Assembly (NCBI RefSeq): GCF_007097265.1
Contig: NZ_VJZP01000009.1
Coordinates: 1 to 64,000 of the forward strand
Source: Flavobacterium gawalongense
GTDB lineage: Bacteria > Bacteroidota > Bacteroidia > Flavobacteriales > Flavobacteriaceae
Reading direction: 5' to 3'
Length of the DNA: 64,000 bases
In this document: positions 7,925-17,217 of the stretch, piece after piece
Layout of the letters: each line of letters starts with the position of its first letter
How positions within the stretch are numbered: position 1 is the stretch's first letter
The notes under the pieces: model-generated
What the model saw: the letters and a program-made list of their open reading frames with translations, nothing else
Told to the model about the DNA's origin: nothing
Databases searched by the model: none
Made by a program: the position numbers and the translations under genes

Positions 7925-8398
7925 ATGAAAAAAGTAATTTTATTAGGGGTTGTCTTTATGAGTATTCTAGTTTCTTGTAAAAAAGAAAAAGAAATGGAAG
8001 AAGCTCCGGCTGCATCAGAAAAAATAGCTGTTGAAGAACCTGTATCCGAAGAATGTTACAGCGCAATTATAAAAAAGGATACGATTTCAATGACTTTGAC
8101 TATAAAGGGGGATCAATTGACTTCGGGGAAATTGAGTTATAATTTCTATGAGAAAGACAAAAGTTTTGGAACATTAGTTGGAAAAATAAAAGGAGATACG
8201 CTTTTTGCGGATTATGCATTCATGTCTGAGGGTATTGCCACCGTTCGCCAAGTTGCTTTCTTGAAAAAAGGGAATACATATGTTGAAGGTTATGGGGATG
8301 TTACAGATGATAATAAAGGGAAAGTAATTTTTAAAGATGTAATACAATTAAAATTTGAAGGGAATATAGTTTTGTCAAAAGTGGATTGTAAAATGTGA
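7925..8398 (+). CDS. Small exported lipoprotein, unknown function
   Basis: 157 aa. A lipoprotein signal peptide with lipobox LVSC puts the lipidated cysteine at residue 18. It is followed by a Lys/Glu-rich, Ala/Pro-containing linker (about 19-40) and a small domain of about 110 residues with alternating beta-type segments (DTISMTLTIKGDQLTSG..). The linker suggests a surface or periplasmic domain tethered to a membrane. I do not recognise a named family. Own transcription unit between two terminators. Confidence 0.75.
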   Translation: MKKVILLGVVFMSILVSCKKEKEMEEAPAASEKIAVEEPVSEECYSAIIKKDTISMTLTIKGDQLTSGKLSYNFYEKDKSFGTLVGKIKGDTLFADYAFMSEGIATVRQVAFLKKGNTYVEGYGDVTDDNKGKVIFKDVIQLKFEGNIVLSKVDCKM

Positions 8399-8414
8399 TT
8401 TTTGTTATAAAAAG

Positions 8415-8478
8415 CAACCATCTATAACTAAAAAATCCATTAGCTACGGCCGATGGATTTTTTAGTTTTAGATGGTTG
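8415..8478. terminator. Long bidirectional hairpin terminator
   Basis: Inverted repeat of about 26 bp per arm with one mismatch. The inner part is AAAAAATCCAT / ATGGATTTTTT and the outer part CAACCATCT / AGATGGTTG. It serves the lipoprotein gene on one strand and the GNAT-like gene on the other, and ends at the stop codon of the latter. Confidence 0.8.
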
Positions 8479-9597
8479 TTACAAATTCTTTAAAAAAGTG
8501 CATCTGCGTTTATGAATTACAGGATCAAAATGTTTCCACAAGTTGTGAACGGCCATATTTTCAGCTAATTCAGGCGTTCTAAAACAATTAATAACTCCCT
8601 TTTCTTTAAAAGTTTCGTAGTATTCTTTAAATATGATTGCTGTAACTGCTTTGTTTTGGTATTCCGGGAGAACACCGATAAGATAAAAAATCACATCTTT
8701 ACTATGCTTTTTTGCTTTCAGCAAATGCAGGAATCCAAAGGGGAATAGTTTTCCTTTTGATTTTTGCAATGCTTCCGAAAAAGAAGGCATCACAATACTA
8801 AAAGCAATAATATTATGGTCTTTATCTTCTACAAATTTGATGAATTCAGGATTGATAAAACTGATGTATTTTTTCTTGAAATATTCTTTTTGTGTGTCTG
8901 AAATGGCTACGAAAGAGGATAAAGAAGCATACGATTTATTGAATAAATCAAACATTTTATCCACATGAGGCATCACTTCTTTGGTGGTTTTAAAATTAAG
9001 CGGACTTAATTGGTATCTTCTTTTTACCAAATCATTAGCCTTTTCGAAAAATTCCGGTTTTACATTTGCAAATGGAAATTTACTTTCAATGTATTCTTTC
9101 TCTTTAACGTAGCCCAATTGCTCAAAATGACTGGCGTAATACGGATGATTGTACCACGTAATCATAGTTCCTATTTCGTCAAAACCTTCGGTAAGAACAC
9201 CTACTTTATCTAAATTTGAGAATCCCATTGGACCTTCAACGTGTTCTAAATTGTTTTTTCGACCTAATTCATAGACTTTTTCAAGTAATGCTTTTGTCAC
9301 TTCAATATCATCAATGACATCAAACCAACCAAAACGAACTTTCTTTTTTTGTTGGTCATTTACTTCGCTCCAATTGATTATGGCAGCGATTCTGCCTACA
9401 ATTTCATTGTTTTTGTATGCCATATAAAAATACGCTTCGGCATTTTCGAAAGAGGGATTTTTAGTTTTATCAAAGGTTTCCAGTTCATCTGCGATGATCG
9501 GTGGAACCCAATAATTGTTGTCTTTGTATAAAGAAAAAGGGAACTTGATATAATCCGTTAGCTCGCTTTTGGTTTTGGCTTCTTTTATTGTAATCAT
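8479..9597 (-). CDS. GNAT-like acyltransferase family protein
   Basis: 372 aa. The N-terminal ~180 residues show a GNAT-like arrangement (YMAYKNNEIVGRIAAIIN resembles beta strands 2-4, followed by ALLEKVYELGRKNNLEHVEGP). The C-terminal half has a second acyltransferase-like segment (FYLIGVLPEYQNKAVTAIIF). By resemblance it may be a double-GNAT-fold protein acting on an unknown substrate in the cytoplasm. Probably co-transcribed with the outer-membrane protein gene 21 bp upstream. Confidence 0.65.
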   Translation of the reverse strand: MITIKEAKTKSELTDYIKFPFSLYKDNNYWVPPIIADELETFDKTKNPSFENAEAYFYMAYKNNEIVGRIAAIINWSEVNDQQKKKVRFGWFDVIDDIEVTKALLEKVYELGRKNNLEHVEGPMGFSNLDKVGVLTEGFDEIGTMITWYNHPYYASHFEQLGYVKEKEYIESKFPFANVKPEFFEKANDLVKRRYQLSPLNFKTTKEVMPHVDKMFDLFNKSYASLSSFVAISDTQKEYFKKKYISFINPEFIKFVEDKDHNIIAFSIVMPSFSEALQKSKGKLFPFGFLHLLKAKKHSKDVIFYLIGVLPEYQNKAVTAIIFKEYYETFKEKGVINCFRTPELAENMAVHNLWKHFDPVIHKRRCTFLKNL

Positions 9598-9618
9598 GGT
9601 AGTTTTGGCTTGTGATTT

Positions 9619-10554
9619 CTATCCCTTTTTTGTTTTTTTTGCTCTTTTCTTAGCTTTTTTATCGGAATCGTTATTGTCTAAATTAATTCTGACTTCATTA
9701 TAATTAGCGTCATAGCGCCAAGAAAATCCAACGCCTCCATAAAGAACAGAAGGAGTGTCTTTGAAATTGGTACTTATGGATGCGTCAATTTGCATGTCTT
9801 TATTCAGTAAATAAGCGGCGCCTCCTCTCACAATAGCATCGCTGTAAAAATCGCTTTTGAAACCTTGGTTTTCTATAAATCCAGACCATTTATCGTTGAA
9901 TCCTCTTGTTAAGGTCAACACATAGCCATAACTTGGAAAATCAGTAGTGACATAATCTGCTATGATATTAGTTACAAAAACCCAACTTCCGTCACCTAAA
10001 TGGTTTTGGGTAATCAACATAATTTTTGGTGATATGTTGGATTCAGGAGAAAAAGAATATGGATTATCGGCCATAGTAAAATTAGCTCCTGCAAATACCG
10101 AAACGGCAGGGATTAATTGATGCCAATTGAAAGTTCGATTGGCTTTCCAACTGTATACATTTACTTTTTTTTCGTAATTTTTGAAAGGATCGTAAATCAA
10201 ATATTTAGCTCCTAAAATGGTTTGTTTTAGTGCTGATCTATTGGTGTTACTGAACAATGTTGTGAATTTCTCGTTTTGGTATTGCAAATCGGCTATTAAT
10301 TCTAATTTTTCCATAAATAACCCCCATCTTAATGTGACATCCAGACCAAAACCATTAGCGTCATAATTCAATAAACTATGATTTTCTTTTATGCCATAAA
10401 TGCCGGTTTCTATTTGAATAACAGATTTTCCAACTGCAAAAGCTGACATTGTTTCACCGGGTCTATTGGAGTTGATTTGATCCGTATGCTGGCCATAATG
10501 AATGCATGGAATCATAAAAATGGCAGAGACAAGTAAGATTTTGATTTTGAACAT
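9619..10554 (-). CDS. Outer-membrane protein, MetA-pathway phenol-degradation-like family
   Basis: 311 aa with an N-terminal signal peptide (cleavage probably after HYG-Q) and a body of alternating aromatic/polar strands typical of a small outer-membrane beta-barrel. The opening QINSNRPGETMSAFAVGKSV is typical of the Phenol_MetA_deg-like transporter family. The C-terminus is a basic KKAKKRAKKTKK tail, which is unusual for a barrel and probably lies outside the membrane domain. Transported substrate unknown. Confidence 0.7.
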   Translation of the reverse strand: MFKIKILLVSAIFMIPCIHYGQHTDQINSNRPGETMSAFAVGKSVIQIETGIYGIKENHSLLNYDANGFGLDVTLRWGLFMEKLELIADLQYQNEKFTTLFSNTNRSALKQTILGAKYLIYDPFKNYEKKVNVYSWKANRTFNWHQLIPAVSVFAGANFTMADNPYSFSPESNISPKIMLITQNHLGDGSWVFVTNIIADYVTTDFPSYGYVLTLTRGFNDKWSGFIENQGFKSDFYSDAIVRGGAAYLLNKDMQIDASISTNFKDTPSVLYGGVGFSWRYDANYNEVRINLDNNDSDKKAKKRAKKTKKG

Positions 10555-10678
10555 ATTATTTTTTTTGGGTTAAAAAGTAATAACGCTTTTCAAATGTACT
10601 ATATTTTATTATTTATTTAAGAATGATATTTTAATTTTGAATGTTGGATTTGTTAATTTTGCAAAAAATATTTTAATT

Positions 10679-10960
10679 ATGCAAACTGCTTCTTTTTCCG
10701 GTTTTATAAAAGCACTTTTTTATATGGTTGCTTTCTATTACATTTTTAAATTTTTGGCGAAGTTATTCCTGCCTTTATTAGTTAAAAAAGTAGTGGAGAA
10801 AGCGGGGCAAAATTTTCAGCAACAGCAACAAAATGCGCAGGATAATTCTTGGAATACAACACAAAGTAAAGACGAAGTGATTTATAATACTGCGAATGCC
10901 AAAAATCCGCGTGAAACCAAAAAAGTAGGAGAATATGTTGATTACGAAGAAATAGATTAA
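10679..10960 (+). CDS. DUF4834-type small membrane protein
   Basis: 93 aa from the ATG at 10679; the longer reading from a TTG at 10637 adds residues unlike the family start. One hydrophobic segment (ALFYMVAFYYIFKFLAKLFLPLLV) is followed by a Gln-rich stretch and an acidic C-terminus (GEYVDYEEID). Function unknown; conserved in Flavobacteriaceae. It lies 48 bp ahead of the yfhO-like gene and may be co-transcribed with it. TAATTTTG at 10654-10661 may be its -7 box. Confidence 0.75.
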   Translation: MQTASFSGFIKALFYMVAFYYIFKFLAKLFLPLLVKKVVEKAGQNFQQQQQNAQDNSWNTTQSKDEVIYNTANAKNPRETKKVGEYVDYEEID

Positions 10961-11008
10961 ATTTGTCGTAAAACATAGCTCTCATACTGTAAACCAAACC
11001 TTCAAAAA

Positions 11009-13423
11009 TTGAAAATAATAAATAAGTTCTATCCGCACGCGCTGGCCATACTTGGTTTTGTACTCCTATCTCTAATCTATTTTTATCCTGTATTGCAGGG
11101 AAAACAAATTTTTCAATCGGATATTGCCCAATACACGGGAATGGCCAAAGAGCAAAACGACTTTAGAGCCTCAGATCATGTGGAACCTTATTGGACAAAT
11201 TCAGCTTTTGGAGGAATGCCTACCTATCAATTAGGAGCAAAATATCCTCATGATTATATTGGAATGATTGATGATGTGTTACGATTTTTACCTCGTCCCG
11301 CCGATTATTTATTTCTGTATTTTCTTGGCTTTTATGGATTAATGCTGGTTTTAAAAATTGATCCTTTGAAAGCCTTTTTTGGTGCATTGGCTTTTGGTTT
11401 TTCGACGTATTTGATAATTATACTTGGTGTTGGGCATAATGCCAAAGCGCATGCCATTGCCTATATGCCGCTAGTTATTGCCGGTTTTATTTTAGTGTTT
11501 CGAAAAAAATACATTTTAGGTGGTTTACTCACGATGTTTGCCACTGCATTAGAAATTAATGCGAACCACTTCCAGATGACTTATTATTTGTTGCTTTTCT
11601 TATTGATACTTTCCGGTTATTTTATTTTTCCGGCTGTAAAAGAGAAGGAATATAAATCACTATTATATTCGTTTGGAGTTCTTGCGGTAGCAGGAATTTT
11701 TGCATTGGGTGCTAATGCAACAAATTTATTGGCCACAGCAGAGTATGCGGATTTTAGTACTCGCGGTAAAAGTGAATTAACTTTTAATCCTGACGGTTCA
11801 AAAACGACTAGTAATAGTGCAATGACTCGGGATTATATTACGGAATACAGTTACGGGATAGCTGAAAGTTTCAATCTTATTGCTCCAAGACTTTTTGGAG
11901 GTTCTAATAATGAAGCTCTTGGGACAGATAGTAAGATGTATAATTTTATGATTGGTCAAGGAGTACCTGAAGCACAGGCGAACGATTTTGTTTCGGGAAT
12001 GCCAACGTATTGGGGTGATCAGCCTATTGTAGCTGCGCCAGCATATATTGGAGCAGTCGTTTTCTTTTTGGGAATCTTAGCTTTGTTTATTGATAAGCGA
12101 AAAATTAAATATGTATTTCTTTCTGGGGCAATCGTAGCATTAGTACTTTCTTGGGGTAAAAATTTCCCTATTTTGACAGACTTTTTTATCGATTACGTTC
12201 CTATGTACAATAAGTTTAGAGCGGTTTCTTCGATACAAGTAATTTTAGAATTATGTTTTCCTGTTTTAGCGATTATGGGATTACAATCTTTTTTCAAATT
12301 AGAAAAAGAGCTGCAATGGAAAGCCTTGTGGCAATCTGGAACTGTAGCCTTAGGAGCTATTTTGATATTGTTTTTCTCTAAAAGCATGTTTAGTTTTTCC
12401 GGCGGAAGTGATAGTTATTTTCTGGAAAGTTATGGGCCTGGTTTTGTTGATGCGCTCAAGGAAGACAGAAGGAGTTTGTATAGTGCCGATTTGTTACGTT
12501 CCGGTTTCTTTATTTTGCTTTCAGCTGGGGTTTTATGGTTGTTTATAAAAAATAGATTGGCCTCAAATACGGCTATAATTTTTGTGGGTCTTTTAATGAT
12601 TTTTGACTTATTTTTTGTAGATAAAAAATATGTTTCAGGTAAAGATTTTATGAGCGGAAGAGAAGTTGAAGCTCCGTTTCAGGAAAAACCTTCGGATGTT
12701 GAGATTCTTAAAGACACGACTCATTACCGAGTTTTTGAAGTAAGTGGTAATTTATCAAGCGCCAGAACTTCTTATTTCCATAAATCTATAGGAGGTTATA
12801 GTGCGGTTAAACCAAGGAGAATGCAGCAATTATTTGATTACCAAATTGCCAAAAGTAATATGGAAATTCTGAATATGCTTAATGTGAAATATGTAATTCA
12901 AACGGATAAAGAAGGAAAAGAATTCCCAACTTCGAATCCGAATGCTAACGGAAATGCTTGGTTTGTGAGTGAAGTAAAATTAGTGAATTCTGCTGATGAA
13001 GAAATGAAAGCATTGGATAGTTTAGATTCTAAAAATGTGGTAGTAGTCAATCAAAAAGAATTTGAAATAAAAAATAAGGCTTTCGCCAAAGACAGTCTTG
13101 CGACAATAACTTTAGATTCACATAAACCCAATGACTTGAAATACACATCAATCAATTCAAATGAAGGTTTGGCAGTTTTCTCTGAAATGTATTATGGAAA
13201 AGGCTGGAATGCCTATGTAGACGGCAAAAAAACAGACCACTTCCGAGTTGATTACGTTTTAAGAGGACTGCAAATTCCAGCTGGAAAACACACCATAGAA
13301 TTTAAATTTGAACCTCAAGTTGTAAAAACTGGAGGTACCATTGTATTGTTTAGTTCTATAGGTATGTTATTGCTTTTGGTTGGTGGAATTTATTTTGAAA
13401 GAAAAAAAAATCGTGGTAATTAG
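11009..13423 (+). CDS. YfhO family membrane protein (GT-C-type glycosyltransferase candidate)
   Basis: 804 aa. An N-terminal membrane anchor is followed by a loop with QIFQSDIAQYTGMAKEQNDF and about a dozen hydrophobic helices up to residue ~560. A C-terminal extracytoplasmic domain and a final helix (about 775-795) complete it. YfhO proteins are polytopic GT-C-like enzymes that glycosylate surface polymers using lipid-linked sugars. The start is TTG at 11009: the first membrane helix needs it, and the next ATG would remove that helix. Followed by a GT4 and a flippase gene, which supports a role in surface glycan building. Confidence 0.85.
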   Translation: MKIINKFYPHALAILGFVLLSLIYFYPVLQGKQIFQSDIAQYTGMAKEQNDFRASDHVEPYWTNSAFGGMPTYQLGAKYPHDYIGMIDDVLRFLPRPADYLFLYFLGFYGLMLVLKIDPLKAFFGALAFGFSTYLIIILGVGHNAKAHAIAYMPLVIAGFILVFRKKYILGGLLTMFATALEINANHFQMTYYLLLFLLILSGYFIFPAVKEKEYKSLLYSFGVLAVAGIFALGANATNLLATAEYADFSTRGKSELTFNPDGSKTTSNSAMTRDYITEYSYGIAESFNLIAPRLFGGSNNEALGTDSKMYNFMIGQGVPEAQANDFVSGMPTYWGDQPIVAAPAYIGAVVFFLGILALFIDKRKIKYVFLSGAIVALVLSWGKNFPILTDFFIDYVPMYNKFRAVSSIQVILELCFPVLAIMGLQSFFKLEKELQWKALWQSGTVALGAILILFFSKSMFSFSGGSDSYFLESYGPGFVDALKEDRRSLYSADLLRSGFFILLSAGVLWLFIKNRLASNTAIIFVGLLMIFDLFFVDKKYVSGKDFMSGREVEAPFQEKPSDVEILKDTTHYRVFEVSGNLSSARTSYFHKSIGGYSAVKPRRMQQLFDYQIAKSNMEILNMLNVKYVIQTDKEGKEFPTSNPNANGNAWFVSEVKLVNSADEEMKALDSLDSKNVVVVNQKEFEIKNKAFAKDSLATITLDSHKPNDLKYTSINSNEGLAVFSEMYYGKGWNAYVDGKKTDHFRVDYVLRGLQIPAGKHTIEFKFEPQVVKTGGTIVLFSSIGMLLLLVGGIYFERKKNRGN

Positions 13424-13424
13424 C

Positions 13425-13450
13425 TAGAGACGCACTGCAGTGCGTCTCTA
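13425..13450. repeat. Perfect 26-bp palindrome
   Basis: TAGAGACGCACTG followed by its exact complement. It lies 1 bp after the yfhO-like stop and ahead of the GT4 start; it could act as a hairpin in the read-through transcript. It looks like a dispersed palindromic repeat unit. Confidence 0.8.
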
Positions 13451-13466
13451 TCATAAAACAAATAAA

Positions 13467-14756
13467 TTGAAACCAGAACCAAAGAAAATCTTAATAATTA
13501 CCTATTATTGGCCACCGGCTGGGGGACCTGGCGTTCAACGTTGGTTGAAATTTGTGAAATATTTACCTGATTTTGGAATTCAGCCCATCGTATATATTCC
13601 TGAGAACCCAACGTATCCAATTGTTGATGAAAATTTAGTAAAAGAGGTTTCCGATAAAGCAATTATTTTAAAGCATAAAATTTTTGAACCGTATCAATTA
13701 GCTTCGTTTTTTTCGAAGAATAAAACCAAAAAAATCAGTTCTGGAATTATCCCAAATCAAAAAAAACAATCTTTTTTAGATAAAACGTTTCTTTGGATTC
13801 GTGGCAATCTTTTTATTCCGGATGCCCGTGTTTTTTGGGTAAAACCATCCGTTTCTTATTTAGAAAAATACATTAGAGAAAATAATATTGATACCATTGT
13901 TACTTCGGGTCCGCCACACAGTTTGCATCTCATTGGATTAGAGCTAAAACAAAAATTAGATTTAAAATGGTTTGCTGATTTTCGGGATCCTTGGACGACC
14001 ATTGGCTATCACAAATCGTTGCGATTATCAGATTATGCCGCCAAAAAACACAAAGCATTAGAACATCAGGTTTTAAATACGGCAGACACGATTATAGTAA
14101 CGAGCAAAACCACAAAAACAGAATTTCAAGCCATTACAAACAAACCTATTACAGTTATAACGAATGGGTATGATACGGAAAATGTCGTGAAACAAACCTT
14201 GGATTCAAAATTTAGTTTAGCCCACATTGGTTCTTTTCTTTCCGAAAGAAATCCTTTGATTTTATGGGAAAGTTTGGTTGAATTAATTAATGAGATTCCG
14301 GATTTCAAATCACATTTAGAAATAAAACTGATAGGGGCAGTAAGTCAGGAAGTATTGGAAGCCATAACTCAATTTGGCTTAAATCCGTATTTGAATAATT
14401 TAGGTTATGTTTCCCATGCGGAAGCGATTGCACATCAAAGAAAATCACAGGTTTTATTACTTATCGAAATCAATTCCGAAGATACAAAGAGTATTATTCC
14501 GGGAAAATTATTCGAATATATGGTTTCTAACAGACCAATTATAGCGATTGGGCCAAGTGGTTCTGATTTTGCTGAAATCATAACTGAAACCAATACAGGC
14601 GTGTTTTTTAATTATTCAGAAAAGATGAGATTAAAAGGTGTAATTTTGGACTTTTATAATCAGTTTTTGGAAGGGAAATTACAAGCAAATGGAGTAGGGT
14701 TACAACGCTATTCCAGAAAAAACCTTACCAAAGAATTAGTACAATTGATTCAATAA
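13467..14756 (+). CDS. Glycosyltransferase family 4 (GT-B)
   Basis: 429 aa from a TTG at 13467. An earlier in-frame GTG at 13440 lies inside the 26-bp palindrome and gives an atypical N-terminus, so I reject it. N-terminal half: ITYYWPPAGGPGVQRW (glycine-rich acceptor-side loop) and TSGPPHSLHLIG. C-terminal half: a Rossmann domain with HIGSFLSERN, LLLIEINSED and the donor-site E-x-G-like segment PGKLFEYMVSNRPIIAIG. Transfers an unknown activated sugar in the cytoplasm; lies between YfhO and the flippase. Confidence 0.85.
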   Translation: MKPEPKKILIITYYWPPAGGPGVQRWLKFVKYLPDFGIQPIVYIPENPTYPIVDENLVKEVSDKAIILKHKIFEPYQLASFFSKNKTKKISSGIIPNQKKQSFLDKTFLWIRGNLFIPDARVFWVKPSVSYLEKYIRENNIDTIVTSGPPHSLHLIGLELKQKLDLKWFADFRDPWTTIGYHKSLRLSDYAAKKHKALEHQVLNTADTIIVTSKTTKTEFQAITNKPITVITNGYDTENVVKQTLDSKFSLAHIGSFLSERNPLILWESLVELINEIPDFKSHLEIKLIGAVSQEVLEAITQFGLNPYLNNLGYVSHAEAIAHQRKSQVLLLIEINSEDTKSIIPGKLFEYMVSNRPIIAIGPSGSDFAEIITETNTGVFFNYSEKMRLKGVILDFYNQFLEGKLQANGVGLQRYSRKNLTKELVQLIQ

Positions 14757-14804
14757 AAAGCCGAAGTTCTTGCAACTTTAAATCTTAAACTTTAAACTCC
14801 TAGA

Positions 14805-16265
14805 ATGGGAATAGTATTAAATCAGTCTTTAAAAAACACCATAATAACCTATATTGGCTTTGGTATTGGAGCCATAAACACACTCTATTTGTATCCTATT
14901 TTTTTAGGAGCTACCTATTATGCTTTGACAAATTATATTCTTTCGGCAGCTAATGTTATCATGCCTTTATTTGCCATAGGAATGCAAAATACTTTGGTGA
15001 AGTTTTATTCACAATACGAATCCGATGAGGAAAGATCCCGATTTTTATCTTTTACGGTATTATTCCCTTTGTTTTTGTGTATTCCATTATTGCTGATTGG
15101 TTTGTTTTTCTTTGATGACATTTCAATTTTTTTATCCAAGAAAAATCCGGTTGTTAAAGAGTTTATTTGGCTTATTCCATTCATAGGATTGTGTATGGCT
15201 TATTTTGAAATTTTTTACGCTTGGGCAAGAGTTCATATGCATTCTGTTTTTGGTAATTTTATCAAGGAAGTGGGACTTCGATTATTTTCGTTGTTTGCTT
15301 TGATAGGAGTGTATTATAAATGGATTTCGGTTATAGAATTTGTTTATGTTACTGCAGGAATTTATTTTTTGGCTTTAATGATTACGATGCTATATGCATT
15401 TAATATTAAAAAGCCAGTTTTTCAATTTGCCATTCCACACAATGTAAAAAATATAATGGAGTATACCTTTTATATTATTTTATCCGGAAGTGTTGCTAAT
15501 TTACTTTTGGATGGTGATAAAATGATGCTCAATCAATATATGATTATTGAAAATATCGCTTATTATTCAGTAGCGACATATATTGCCTTAGTTATATCCG
15601 TTCCCAGTCGTGCGATGCACCAAATTGTTTATCCAATTACCGCAAGGTTAATGCACGAGAATAAACATGATGAATTAAATGATCTCTATAAAAAAACATC
15701 CATTAATCTCCAAATAGTTGGCGGCTTTGTGATGTTATGTATTTTTGTTAATATCAATCAGTTGTATGAATTAGTGCCTAAAGAGTATAGTGGAGGTATT
15801 TTGGTGGTTTTTATGATTGGGATTTCCAAATATTTCGACCTGATTTTAGGGAATAATAATGCTATCATTTTTAATACAAAATATTACAGAGCAGTATTGT
15901 TTCTTGGTGTATTTTTAGTTGTTTTGACTATAGTCTTGAATATGATTTTTATCCCTATATATGGTATTATGGGGTCTGCTTTTGCTACTTTATTATCGAT
16001 AACCTTATATAGTCTTGCCAAATTGCTTTTTGTGGTTAAGCGCTTGGATTTATATCCTTTCACAAGTCAAACATTGTATTCTATAGCAATTACGTTTGTT
16101 TTGTTCTTACTGTTTTATTTCTGGCAGTTTCCTTTTCATCCTATAATTGGTATTGGATTAAAATCTGTTTTGGTGACCATTTTATATGTTTATATCAATT
16201 ATAAATTAGTTGTTTCTACTGAAATAAACCAAGTTATGGATAAAGTATTGAAAAAGTTGAAATAA
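14805..16265 (+). CDS. Wzx-type polysaccharide/oligosaccharide flippase
   Basis: 486 aa with 12-14 hydrophobic helices spread over the full length, in the pattern of the MATE/MOP superfamily. The first helix ITYIGFGIGAINTLYLYP has the typical starter of Bacteroidetes oligosaccharide flippases. By family it moves lipid-linked glycan across the inner membrane. The gene is 48 bp after the GT4 gene and closes the glycan block; the mobile-DNA scar starts behind it. Confidence 0.85.
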   Translation: MGIVLNQSLKNTIITYIGFGIGAINTLYLYPIFLGATYYALTNYILSAANVIMPLFAIGMQNTLVKFYSQYESDEERSRFLSFTVLFPLFLCIPLLLIGLFFFDDISIFLSKKNPVVKEFIWLIPFIGLCMAYFEIFYAWARVHMHSVFGNFIKEVGLRLFSLFALIGVYYKWISVIEFVYVTAGIYFLALMITMLYAFNIKKPVFQFAIPHNVKNIMEYTFYIILSGSVANLLLDGDKMMLNQYMIIENIAYYSVATYIALVISVPSRAMHQIVYPITARLMHENKHDELNDLYKKTSINLQIVGGFVMLCIFVNINQLYELVPKEYSGGILVVFMIGISKYFDLILGNNNAIIFNTKYYRAVLFLGVFLVVLTIVLNMIFIPIYGIMGSAFATLLSITLYSLAKLLFVVKRLDLYPFTSQTLYSIAITFVLFLLFYFWQFPFHPIIGIGLKSVLVTILYVYINYKLVVSTEINQVMDKVLKKLK

Positions 16266-16314
16266 TTTTTCAATTGGAATCTTCTTTTTGATCAGGAAAA
16301 AAATGTAAATAATA

Positions 16315-16393
16315 CCATTTAGAAATATAAAACAGTCTTTTTTTCTCATCCCAGCCCTCTTTAAAGATTGGATTGTTTTATATTTCTAAATGG
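16315..16393. mobile_element. 79-bp palindromic insertion-like element (MITE-like)
   Basis: Perfect 20-bp inverted repeats at 16315-16334 and 16374-16393 (CCATTTAGAAATATAAAACA and complement) around a 39-bp centre. AATA stands immediately outside each end (16311-16314 and 16394-16397) and could be a 4-bp (or TA) target duplication. It codes for nothing. Lies 50 bp behind the flippase stop. Confidence 0.65.
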
Positions 16394-16463
16394 AATAAAA
16401 ACAGATTGTTTTGTTTTTGTACTTATCCCGACATCCAATCATTTTATTAAAATAAAAAGTATC

Positions 16464-16516
16464 GACTTATTTACATAATAAACAATGACAACATCAAATG
16501 AACAGATGAAAGAGAA
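16464..16516 (+). repeat. Direct repeat, left copy (uninterrupted)
   Basis: About 52 bp, GACTTATTTACATAATAAAC through GAACAGATGAAAGAGA, repeated at 17218-17340 with two substitutions. The right copy is split by a 61-bp element. The two copies bracket the IS630 remnant in the same orientation. Confidence 0.85.
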
Positions 16517-16540
16517 TAGTAATACCATAACTTATATATT

Positions 16541-17147
16541 TTAGTCCAAAAAAGGAGCTGAGACGATATATTCGAATTCGCAGGTTTTCTTTACAATTTC
16601 ATTGGTTAGTTTTCGTACTTCTTTTTCAATAAAATCACTAACTCCATTGAGTGATTTGTATACTTTTCCAGTAAATGCTCTTTTTATTCTCCACCATATT
16701 TTTTCTGAAGGATTGAGTTCTGGCGAATATGGCGGAATGAAAAGCAGTGCTATATTGTTTGGAATAATGAGTGTTTTTCTTTGTGGAATACTCCGTTATC
16801 GAGAATGATGAGTTTAAACTCTTCTGTATTTTCTTTTGAGAATTCGTTTAAAAAAGCTTGAAAATTAGCAGAATTGCAGTGCGACAATTCTAGTTCAAAA
16901 TGATCTCCAATGAATGGAGAATAAGCTCCGAAGAGCCAAATAGCTTTAAAAACTTGCTGAAAAGTACACACCGGTTTAACACCTTGTGCCGTTAGTCCTT
17001 TCCCATTACGAGTAAACATTCCAAATCGGCTCTCATCTTGACAATACAAGTTTATTGTTTTGCATTCTTCTGGTTTTTCATTGCAGATTTTTAAAATGTA
17101 ATTTTTTTTTGTAAGTATTAGATTATTTAACTTTATTAAAAATGATT
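16541..17147 (-). pseudogene. IS630-family transposase remnant (frameshifted, N-terminus missing)
   Basis: Read on the minus strand, an open frame from about 17147 gives NLYCQDESRFGMF (first catalytic D), FELELSHCNSANFQAFL and KLIILDNGVFHK (second D). It then hits a stop. A change of frame within about 16770-16785, beside an A-run, restores LLFIPPYSPELNPSEKIWW (catalytic E) and runs to a natural-looking end, SAPFLD, with the stop at 16541. The DDE triad is therefore present but split over two frames. The N-terminal HTH domain (over 100 residues) is absent. No clear terminal inverted repeats remain, so it is a decayed copy rather than an active element; some IS630 members frameshift by programme, but the missing front argues against function. 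Confidence 0.8.
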
Positions 17148-17217
17148 TTAATCGATTTTGTTTGTTGCTTCATAGATTATTTTGTAAATTAGTTATCAAA
17201 TGTAAAATAATAATTTA

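Noticed and set aside
13440-13466. GTG start for the GT4 gene
   Set aside because: It lies inside the 26-bp palindromic repeat and gives a nine-residue extension unlike relatives; TTG at 13467 is preferred.
16602-16808. 68-aa plus-strand ORF
   Set aside because: Antisense shadow of the IS630 transposase C-terminus.
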